Shown piece after piece: positions 6,312-11,718 of a stretch of DNA of 11,718 nt. The stretch covers positions 1-11,718 of the forward strand of contig JAICWX010000264.1 in the NCBI GenBank assembly GCA_025934635.1. The letters are read 5' to 3'. A model generated the notes under the pieces. The model worked only from the letters and a program-made list of their open reading frames with translations. It was not told the origin of the DNA and searched no databases. The position numbers and the translations under genes are program-made. The number at the start of each line of letters is the position of its first letter. Positions within the stretch are counted from its first letter, which is position 1. The stretch is from Streptosporangiaceae bacterium. Lineage in GTDB: Bacteria > Actinomycetota > Actinomycetes > Streptosporangiales > Streptosporangiaceae.

Positions 6312-7153
6312 GTGCGTGCCTCCGTTCTTCGGGGCGAGGGGGTTGACCACAGCACGCGGTTCGTCGCGGCTGCGGCGGTGAGCTCGTCACCGACGGCCAG
6401 GTCGGTCACGAGGAGTTCGGGGTTGGAGACGAGGTCGCGGTGCCGGGGCGCGGCGGCGACCGTCCGGCCATCCGGGGCGATGATCCGGCTGCCCCCGAGC
6501 ATGCGGTCGGCGCCGGACCCGCCGTGCTGGTTGGCCGAGATCCACCACTGGCCGTTGCACAGCGCCTGCGCGGGATAAATGGTGTCCCACCAGTTCTCGG
6601 CGGCGCTCTCGTAGGCCGACGGGTGCAGCACGATATCGGCGCCCGCCTCCCGCAGCGACCGCGCCGTCTCGGGGAAGTCGCCGTCGAAGCAGACGCACAG
6701 CCCGACCCGGCCGACCCCGGCGATGTCACCGGTGGTGACCCCGTTCCCGGCCCGGAAGACCTCCGGCTCGGTTCCGTACAGGAACGCCTTGCGGTGGCGC
6801 AGCAGCAGATCGCCGGCCGGACCGTAGACGACCGCGGTATTGTACAGCTGCCCGCCGTCCAGCTCGGGGAAGGTCCCGGCGCAGACGATCATCCCGGTGG
6901 CCCGGGCCACCGCAGCCAGCCGCTGCTGCACTGGGCCGTCGGCCGGCTCGGCCACCGCCCGCGCGTCGGCGGCCAGCGTGGCGGCCCGGTAGCCGCACAG
7001 CCACAGCTCGGGCAGGACCGCGAGCTGGCAGCCGCGCCGGGCCAGTTCCCGCAGCGCCGCCTCGGCCTTGCGGAGGTTGACGTCCGGATCGCGTCCGGGC
7101 GTCCACTGGGCGAGGCCGGCCCGCACGTTTCTCATCGGCACTGTGCCGGTCAT
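6308..7153 (-). CDS. Nitrilase-family carbon-nitrogen hydrolase (probable amidase)
   Basis: A 281-residue αββα hydrolase of the nitrilase superfamily, whose members hydrolyse amides, carbamoyls or nitriles through a Glu-Lys-Cys triad. All three are visible: E49 in LPELWLCGY, K122 in LLLRHRKAFLYG and C155 in GLCVCFDGDFPETAR. A supporting acidic residue sits in the YGTEPEVF segment (about 129-131). The HPSAYESAAENWW segment and the GGSRIIAPDG strand are also typical. The length matches family amidases (260-300). The ATG at 7153 overlaps the DUF1028 stop as ATGA; there is no clear ribosome site of its own, so coupling is likely. It probably releases ammonia or carbamate from a linear amide or ureido intermediate, comparable to β-ureidopropionase or ω-amidase. 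The exact substrate is inference and unknown. Confidence 0.88.
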   Translation of the reverse strand: MTGTVPMRNVRAGLAQWTPGRDPDVNLRKAEAALRELARRGCQLAVLPELWLCGYRAATLAADARAVAEPADGPVQQRLAAVARATGMIVCAGTFPELDGGQLYNTAVVYGPAGDLLLRHRKAFLYGTEPEVFRAGNGVTTGDIAGVGRVGLCVCFDGDFPETARSLREAGADIVLHPSAYESAAENWWDTIYPAQALCNGQWWISANQHGGSGADRMLGGSRIIAPDGRTVAAAPRHRDLVSNPELLVTDLAVGDELTAAAATNRVLWSTPSPRRTEART

Positions 7154-7797
7154 GGCGCGGATGGGTTCAGGGCCCGCTGGACGTAACCGTCCGCCTGCGG
7201 CTGCCAGCGCTGCCACAGCCCGGCGAGCTCGCCGACCGGATCGTCGTGCCAGTCCACCCGCAGATCCGTGACCGGCCACGGCGCCGATTCCGCCACAACC
7301 AGACCAGCCGACCGAACGGGTGATGTTTCCCCGCCTGCGGCCAGCCCAGCCTGCAGCGCCGCGATGAGCCGGTCGCCGAGGCTGTCGTTCACCCGTTCGG
7401 TAAAAGTGGCCAGCATCGCGGCCGGCACGCCCCGGTCGGCCAGCAGGTTTCCCGCCGCCGCGGCCCCCGCGCCGCGGACGCCGGCCGCCTCGCCCAGCGC
7501 CAGCTCGCCCGAGTACGTGGCCGAACCCCCGGCCGCGTCCACCACCGCCAGCTGCCGGTACGCGATATCGGCGGCCTGGCCGGTGACGGCCGCCAGCGCG
7601 TCGTCCGCGGCCAGGCCGCCGGCCATCGCCTCGAGCAGCACCTCGCGCAGCCGCGGGTCGGTCGTGCTCTGGCTGCACACCGCGCCCACGCCGGCCCGGA
7701 CCGCCAGGCACCGCGCCGCCACCGCCATGCTGGCCGAGGCGATCACGGCCCCGACCGCGCCGGTGCGCGCGCAGCGGCCCGCCAGCGAGAACGTCAT
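7150..7797 (-). CDS. DUF1028 family protein (Ntn-hydrolase-like)
   Basis: A 215-residue protein with the DUF1028 pattern from end to end: MTFSLAGRCARTGAVGAVIAS at the N-terminus, RAGVGAVCSQSTTDPRLREVLLE (residues 34-56), RQLAVVDAAGGSATYSGE (81-98), GNLLADRGVPAAMLATF (116-132), DRLIAALQAGLAAGGE (142-157) and LRVDWHDDPVGELAGLW (179-195). Family members are predicted N-terminal-nucleophile-like hydrolases, about 200-230 residues long when they lack C-terminal extensions, and are often found beside M20 hydrolases and Rid proteins. No reaction is established that I can cite. The ATG at 7797 overlaps the Rid stop as ATGA, placing it fourth in the operon. Its place between Rid and nitrilase suggests it acts on a C-N bond intermediate, which is inference. 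Confidence 0.85.
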   Translation of the reverse strand: MTFSLAGRCARTGAVGAVIASASMAVAARCLAVRAGVGAVCSQSTTDPRLREVLLEAMAGGLAADDALAAVTGQAADIAYRQLAVVDAAGGSATYSGELALGEAAGVRGAGAAAAGNLLADRGVPAAMLATFTERVNDSLGDRLIAALQAGLAAGGETSPVRSAGLVVAESAPWPVTDLRVDWHDDPVGELAGLWQRWQPQADGYVQRALNPSAP

Positions 7798-8222
7798 GGG
7801 AGGACCGCCACCACGGTCACCTCGACCAGCCACTCGGGCCGGGCGAGCGCTGACACGACCAGGCCGGTGAACACCGGGTAGACCCCCTTGAGGTGCCGGC
7901 CGAGCACCCGGTACACCGGCTCGCGGTGCCGGATGTCGGTGAGGTAGACGGTGCAGGAGACCACGTGCTCGACCGACGCGCCCGCCTCGGCCAGCAGCGT
8001 CGCGACGTTCGTCATCACCCGTTCGGCCTGTGCTCCGGGGTCGCCGGCGCCCACGTTCTCGCCGGTGTCGAGGTCCTGCGGTACCTGGCCGCGCAGGTAG
8101 ATCGTGTTGCCGGCCACCACCGCCTGGCACAGGTCGTTGTCCAGCCGCTGCTCCGGATAGCTCTCGGCGGTGTTGAACGGCCGGATCCGCCGGTGGCCGC
8201 CGACCGTGATCGGGTCCCTCAT
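7794..8222 (-). CDS. Rid family protein (YjgF/YER057c/UK114), non-canonical active site
   Basis: A 142-residue Rid-fold protein. Characteristic stretches are RLDNDLCQAVVAGNTIYLRGQVPQD (residues 26-50), AQAERVMTNVATLLAEAGASVEHVV (64-88), CTVYLTDIRHREPVYRVLG (90-108) and the last strand LVEVTVVAVLP. RidA and its deaminating relatives hydrolyse reactive enamines/imines using a conserved Arg in the PxRS segment. Here that segment reads YPVFTGLVV, with F118 at the Arg position. That places it in the Rid groups lacking the Arg, for which deaminase activity is not expected. The ATG at 8222 overlaps the HpaB stop as ATGA and has GAGGTG five bases upstream. It may use another nucleophile-free hydrolysis, bind an intermediate, or act as a trimeric accessory protein; the sequence does not say. 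Confidence 0.88.
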   Translation of the reverse strand: MRDPITVGGHRRIRPFNTAESYPEQRLDNDLCQAVVAGNTIYLRGQVPQDLDTGENVGAGDPGAQAERVMTNVATLLAEAGASVEHVVSCTVYLTDIRHREPVYRVLGRHLKGVYPVFTGLVVSALARPEWLVEVTVVAVLP

Positions 8223-9667
8223 TTGCGCACCTCGTCGGCGACCGCGGAGTACCTGGCGATCAGGTCGAGCGGGCCGCTGAAGTCGTAGTTGTTGTAGACG
8301 GCGAGCAGGTGCGAGAACGGCGGCGACTGCGCGAACAGCTGGAACGTCAGCCGGTGCCCGGCGTAGTCGGAGTTGAGCAGGTCCCGGGCCAGCACGAACA
8401 GCTTGCGGCGTTCCTCCGCGGGGATCTCCCCGATGGTGAAGTACTTCCGCAGCCAGTCGCCCGCGCCGGGGGAGTCGAACATGGCCTTGCTGGGCATCAG
8501 GCTGGCCTGGCAGCCGAGCAGGTCGCGGACCGTGTGCATGACGGCGGGCAGCTGGGTGGAGGCGAAGACCCGGCCGGTGTACATCATCGACGGGCTGGGC
8601 ATCAGCAGCCCGGCCGGGCTGGGCTCGGCCAGCTCGATCGCCGCGGTCAGGTGCGCGTTGATGCCCTCCCGGTAGCAGGCGATCTGGGCGATCTTCTCCC
8701 GCACCCCCTGGTACATGGTCACCCCGGTCGACCGGGTGCTGGCGTAGGCGACGCCCAGCAGGAAGTCGGCGAACCGCAGGTAGCGCTGGACGTAAGGGAA
8801 GATGCTGTACCGGTGCAGGGTGGCGCGGATGAACGCGGCCGCCTTGGTGTGCCGGTAGAAGAAGACGTTCTCCCACGGGATCTCCACGTCGTCGAAGACG
8901 ATCATCGTGTCGACCTCGTCGTACCGGCTGGTCAGCGGGTAGTCATCCGGGTCCCGGCCGGCGGCGAAGGCGGACCGGCAGATGTGCTTGATGCCCGGCG
9001 CGCCCATGTCGGCCAGGAAACCGACGGCGTAGTCGGACAGGACTTCGTTGTTCCACTCGCCGATGGTCGGCTTGACGAATGCCTGGTTGGCGTAGGCCGC
9101 CGCGGTCTCGAACTTGGCGCCGCGCACGATGATGCCGTTGTCGGTCTCCCCGGCCACGTGCAGCAGCACGTCGGGGTCCTGGTCCTGGGGCCGTTTGGCC
9201 CGGTTCCCCTTCGGGTCGGTGTTGGCCGAGACGTGGAACGGGTCGAGCAGCTGCGCGCGCCGGACGTGGCTGGTGATGTTCACGGCGAACGCCGGGTTGA
9301 TCTCGTTCAGCACGTCCTGCCCGTCGAACAGCGACCACATCTCGCCCACGGTCTCGTCGCCTACCCGGGTGACCACGCCGCCGGCTTCGTCGAGGATGGC
9401 GTCGACCGAAGCCCGTTTGGCCTTCCAGTCCTCGCGGGTGCGCGGCGGCCGGGAGGTGGTGGCGCACCGCTCGCCGCTCTCCTCGTCGGCGTAGGTCAGC
9501 AGGTCCTTGGTCCCGGCCTCGTGGCCAAGGTCGTAGATCCGCGCCCGCACGTTCACCATCGGCGCGAACGCCGGGTGCGTGGTCACGTCCTCGACCTGCT
9601 CGCCGTCGATCCATACTTCCCGGCCGTCGCGCAGGGACTGGATGTAGTCCTTGCCGGTTCGCAGCAC
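8219..9667 (-). CDS. HpaB-family flavin-dependent monooxygenase
   Basis: A 482-residue two-component flavin monooxygenase of the 4-hydroxyphenylacetate 3-hydroxylase large-subunit family. Marks are RTGKDYIQSLRDGREVWIDG at the N-terminus followed by VTTHPAF, VLLHVAGETDNGIIVRGAK (167-185), YDEVDTMIVFDDVEIPWENV (249-268), then HRYSIF and the C-terminal helical region with LARDLLNSDYAGHR. The length is normal (about 480-520). Such enzymes use reduced FAD delivered by a separate reductase to hydroxylate phenols or pyrroles; none is encoded in the window. The start is GTG at 9667, following AAAGGA in the end of the M20 gene with a 2-bp gap between the genes. It probably performs the key ring oxidation of the pathway. 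The substrate is unknown, so I do not assign hpaB itself. Confidence 0.9.
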   Translation of the reverse strand: MLRTGKDYIQSLRDGREVWIDGEQVEDVTTHPAFAPMVNVRARIYDLGHEAGTKDLLTYADEESGERCATTSRPPRTREDWKAKRASVDAILDEAGGVVTRVGDETVGEMWSLFDGQDVLNEINPAFAVNITSHVRRAQLLDPFHVSANTDPKGNRAKRPQDQDPDVLLHVAGETDNGIIVRGAKFETAAAYANQAFVKPTIGEWNNEVLSDYAVGFLADMGAPGIKHICRSAFAAGRDPDDYPLTSRYDEVDTMIVFDDVEIPWENVFFYRHTKAAAFIRATLHRYSIFPYVQRYLRFADFLLGVAYASTRSTGVTMYQGVREKIAQIACYREGINAHLTAAIELAEPSPAGLLMPSPSMMYTGRVFASTQLPAVMHTVRDLLGCQASLMPSKAMFDSPGAGDWLRKYFTIGEIPAEERRKLFVLARDLLNSDYAGHRLTFQLFAQSPPFSHLLAVYNNYDFSGPLDLIARYSAVADEVRK

Positions 9668-9669
9668 TG

Positions 9670-10734
9670 TCAGTTCCTTTCCATGATCTCCGCCAGGACG
9701 GCGCGCAGCTGCCCGGCGCCGGTGCCGATGCTGTCCGCGCGGATCCGCTCGGTGGGGGCGTGCATGTCCTGGCCCTCGCAGCAGCCGAGGGCGATGGCCG
9801 GGATGCCGGCCGCGAGCGCCGCGTTGGCGTCGGTCGAGCCGTCCCCGGTGACCTCCGGCAGGCCGACCGCGCGGCGGGCGCGCAGGACCGCCGCCGCCAG
9901 CGGGTGGCTGACCGGTAGCGAACCGGCCGGCCGGCGGTCCAGGCGCTCGGCGCGCAGCTCCAGGCCGGGGCAGACCGTCAGGTCCGCCAGCGCCGCCTCC
10001 TGCCGGTCGAGTGCGCCCTGATCGGTCGCGCGCCACTCGACCGCCGCGCTGGCCCGGGCGGCGATCGCGTTGACCCCGGTCCCGCCCTCGATCAGGCCGA
10101 CGTTGACGGACAGCGGAGCGGGCGCCGTCCCGGTCAGGGCGTGCAGCAGGTCCACCAGCTCGTGGATGGCGCTGGGCCGGCCGCGGTCCCACCACGAGTG
10201 GCCGCCCGGGCCGGTCACCGTGAAGCGCACCCGCAGCGAGCCGACGGCCTCGGTGAAGACCCGGTCCGCGCCGTGGCCCTCCAGGGCCAGCACGGCCTCG
10301 GGGGCCAGCTCGCGGCAGGCGTGGTGAGCCCCGCGCAGCCCGCCGAGCCCCTCCTCGCCGACGGTGAAGACGACGGCCAGCGGGCCCGGCCGGGCGTGCT
10401 CGCACACCGCTACGGTCGTCGCCACCGCGATCGCGTTGTCGCCGATCCCCGGGCCGCACAGCCAGCCGTCGCACTCGGTCACGCCCCGCTCGGTGGCCGC
10501 GCCGAAAACGTCGTCCACGTGCGCCAGCACGGCGAGCCGGTACGGCCCCGGCCCGAACGTCCACACCAGGTTGCCGGCGTCGTCGACACGCCGGCTCCCG
10601 GGCGCGTCCGCCAGCCGCCGTTTCAGCCAGTCGATGCGGATTTCCTCGTGGCCGGTGCCGCCGTCCAGCTCCGCCAGCGCGATGGCGTCAGCGGCGATGG
10701 CGTCCGGATCGAGAGACACGATGGAGCGTACCAT
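9670..10734 (-). CDS. M20-family metallohydrolase (amidohydrolase/deacylase type)
   Basis: A 354-residue di-zinc hydrolase of the M20/M25/M40 clan. The expected residues are present: AHVDDVF (H72, D74), GPGIGDNAIAVA (bridging D99), FTVGEEGLGG (catalytic E127, ligand E128), LEGHGADR (E152), the lid-domain GPGGHSWWDRGRPSAIHEL (H179) with GGTGVNAIA, and C-terminal CCEGQDMHAPTERI (H325). Family members cleave N-acyl amino acids, dipeptides, carbamoyl compounds or aromatic amines; the substrate cannot be read from sequence. It is the first gene of the minus-strand operon. The ATG at 10734 leaves only 30 bp to the divergent regulator and shows no ribosome site; an in-frame GTG at 10719 is an alternative. 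A short or absent leader is likely. Confidence 0.88.
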   Translation of the reverse strand: MVRSIVSLDPDAIAADAIALAELDGGTGHEEIRIDWLKRRLADAPGSRRVDDAGNLVWTFGPGPYRLAVLAHVDDVFGAATERGVTECDGWLCGPGIGDNAIAVATTVAVCEHARPGPLAVVFTVGEEGLGGLRGAHHACRELAPEAVLALEGHGADRVFTEAVGSLRVRFTVTGPGGHSWWDRGRPSAIHELVDLLHALTGTAPAPLSVNVGLIEGGTGVNAIAARASAAVEWRATDQGALDRQEAALADLTVCPGLELRAERLDRRPAGSLPVSHPLAAAVLRARRAVGLPEVTGDGSTDANAALAAGIPAIALGCCEGQDMHAPTERIRADSIGTGAGQLRAVLAEIMERN

Positions 10735-10764
10735 TTGATTAGCCCATTGGTATAGTTAACTGGC
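10730..10764. promoter_or_regulatory. Compact divergent promoter/operator between operon and regulator
   Basis: Thirty bases separate the two divergent start codons. On the plus strand TATAGT (10751-10756) sits eight bases before the regulator's ATG, the spacing expected for a leaderless transcript starting at or next to the ATG. On the minus strand TATACC (10754-10749) with TTCATC (10776-10771) 16 bp upstream is a possible promoter for the operon, so the two -10 elements would overlap. An imperfect inverted repeat bounded by ACCAT and ATTGGT (10730-10751) and the palindrome AGTTAACT (10754-10761) are candidate binding sites for the regulator. The promoters are inferred from hexamers and are not certain. 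Confidence 0.5.
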
Positions 10765-11355
10765 ATGGCCGATGAAGCTCAGGAACAAGCCTTCGCCGAC
10801 GTGGGGGACGTCATCGCGGCGAACCTGCGCCGGCTCCGCACTGCCCGGCGGATGTCGCTGGCCACCCTGGCCAGCCGCGCGGATGTCGCCAAGGCCACGC
10901 TGACGAACCTGGAGCAGGGCCGGGGCAACCCGACCATCGAGACACTGTGGTCGCTGGCCCTGGGGCTCGGCGTGGCGTTCAGCGACCTGCTCGAGGACCG
11001 GCGCGAAACCACCACGGTGGTCGTCCGCGCCCAGCAGGGCGCGCGGGTGCGCGGATCGACTCCCGGCGGGCAGCTCGACCTGCGGCTGGTGGACCGGATC
11101 GAGCGCGGCGGCCTGGTCGAGGTCTTCGACCTGTTCCTGCCCGCCCGGACCGAGCACCTCGGCTCGCCGCACGGCAGCGGCGTCGTCGAGCGGGTGCTGG
11201 TGCACGCCGGGATGATCACGGTCGGCCCGGCCGGCGACCCGATCACGCTCGGCCCCGGTGACTACGCCCGCTACAGCGGCGACGGCCCCCACCTGTACCG
11301 CTCCGCCGCCGAGGACTGCCACGGGGTCCTGCTGGTCGGCTACCCGCCCGCCTGA
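10765..11355 (+). CDS. XRE-family transcriptional regulator with C-terminal cupin domain
   Basis: A 196-residue regulator of the XRE-cupin type. Residues about 14-76 are the helix-turn-helix domain (IAANLRRLRTARRMSLATLA, SRADVAKATLTNLEQGRGNP, TIETLWSLALGLGVAFSDLL). Residues about 115-194 form a small cupin: HLGSPHGSGVVERVLVHAGM (H131, H136, E142) and LGPGDYARYSGDGPHLYRS (H176). In this class the cupin senses a pathway metabolite and the HTH represses or activates the neighbouring catabolic genes, as with PuuR-like proteins. It diverges from the six-gene operon and probably controls it and itself through the 30-bp shared spacer. No ribosome site precedes the ATG, and TATAGT eight bases upstream suggests leaderless translation. 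The GMC gene follows after 21 bp in the same direction. Confidence 0.92.
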   Translation: MADEAQEQAFADVGDVIAANLRRLRTARRMSLATLASRADVAKATLTNLEQGRGNPTIETLWSLALGLGVAFSDLLEDRRETTTVVVRAQQGARVRGSTPGGQLDLRLVDRIERGGLVEVFDLFLPARTEHLGSPHGSGVVERVLVHAGMITVGPAGDPITLGPGDYARYSGDGPHLYRSAAEDCHGVLLVGYPPA

Positions 11356-11362
11356 TCCGCCT

Positions 11363-11370
11363 GGGAGGAG
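11363..11370 (+). promoter_or_regulatory. Ribosome binding site of the GMC oxidoreductase gene
   Basis: GGGAGGAG lies six bases before the ATG at 11377, in the 21-bp gap after the regulator's stop. Its strength contrasts with the regulator's own lack of a site. Confidence 0.75.
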
Positions 11371-11376
11371 CCCCGC

Positions 11377-11718
11377 ATGACCGAGTTCGACTACCTCGTG
11401 GTCGGGGGCGGCACGGCCGGCTGTATCGTCGCGGCCCGGCTGGCCGAGGACCCCGCCGTCTCGGTCGGCCTGGTCGAATGGGGCCCCAGCGACGAGCACG
11501 AGCCGCGGGCCCGCTCGATCCGCCGCTGGGCGGAGATGCTCGAAGGCGAGTACGACCTCGACTACCGCTCGGTCCCGCAGCAGCGCGGCAACTCCGGCAT
11601 CCGGCAGGCCCGGCTGCGGATCCTCGGCGGCTGCTCCACCGCCAACACGATGATCGCGTGGCGACCCCGCGTGGCCGACCTGCAGGAATGGGCCGACCTC
11701 GGGGCCCGTGGCTGGGAC
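11377..11718 (+). CDS. GMC family oxidoreductase, 5' part (runs off the window)
   Basis: The first 114 residues of a flavoprotein oxidoreductase; the frame is still open at the last base, and family members are about 500-550 residues. The N-terminus has the FAD dinucleotide-binding motif VVGGGTAGCIVAARLAE (residues 8-24), with an acidic residue (E34) at the end of the second strand for the ADP-ribose. The GMC signature region reads ILGGCSTANTMIAWRP (82-97), where many members have GGSS followed by an Asn. GMC enzymes oxidise alcohols, sugars or choline-like substrates to carbonyls. It shares transcription direction and probably a transcript with the XRE-cupin regulator, and is likely part of the same catabolic regulon, perhaps oxidising an alcohol product of the pathway. 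The substrate domain lies outside the window. Confidence 0.88.
   Translation, partial: MTEFDYLVVGGGTAGCIVAARLAEDPAVSVGLVEWGPSDEHEPRARSIRRWAEMLEGEYDLDYRSVPQQRGNSGIRQARLRILGGCSTANTMIAWRPRVADLQEWADLGARGWD

Noticed and set aside
5175..6578. Long plus-strand open frame antisense to the permease and nitrilase
   Set aside because: Asp/His/Gln/Arg-rich composition typical of the complement of a GC-rich membrane-protein gene. The minus strand has clear family motifs.

Overview
The window is very GC-rich, uses GTG starts and packs genes with 4-bp start/stop overlaps, which fits a high-GC actinomycete. A Streptosporangiales- or Streptomyces-like host is likely, but genus cannot be fixed from the sequence alone. 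It divides into an accessory-looking left part (1-4900) and a catabolic locus (4902-11718) separated by a repeat-rich convergent junction.

Left part: the 3' part of a small single-pass membrane protein (2-205), a broken remnant of an APH-type phosphotransferase on the minus strand (279-573, frameshifted and truncated), a GYD-domain protein (747-1079), and one very large gene (1314-4655). The large gene encodes a 1113-residue protein. Reading from the N-terminus it shows a class III nucleotide-cyclase-like domain, an HD phosphohydrolase-like domain of the kind found next to Hsp90-like ATPases, and a clear Hsp90/GHKL ATPase domain, followed by about 420 residues I do not recognise. It stands alone, with no recognisable partner, and is less GC-rich than the locus to its right. 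It is the best candidate here for an undescribed signalling or biological-conflict system.

Junction (4656-4901): a strong GC hairpin spans the stop codon of the large gene. It is followed by two 23-bp direct repeats, each ending in the palindrome GCATCGATGC, and by two adjacent 29-bp tandem repeats with a decayed third copy. I see no convincing gene in it.

Right part: a six-gene minus-strand operon reads M20 metallohydrolase, HpaB-family flavin monooxygenase, Rid-family protein, DUF1028 protein, nitrilase-family amidohydrolase and NCS1 permease. Four of its five junctions are 4-bp overlaps and the fifth is a 2-bp gap, so translation is probably coupled. Diverging from it across only 30 bp are an XRE-cupin regulator and the start of a GMC oxidoreductase that runs off the window end. 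Together these look like a regulated uptake and breakdown pathway for a nitrogen-containing, probably cyclic compound: import by the NCS1 permease, oxidation by the HpaB-type enzyme (and perhaps the GMC enzyme), then hydrolysis of C-N bonds by the M20, Rid/DUF1028 and nitrilase proteins. The layout resembles the logic of the Rut pyrimidine pathway without sharing its oxygenase. The substrate cannot be named from sequence.
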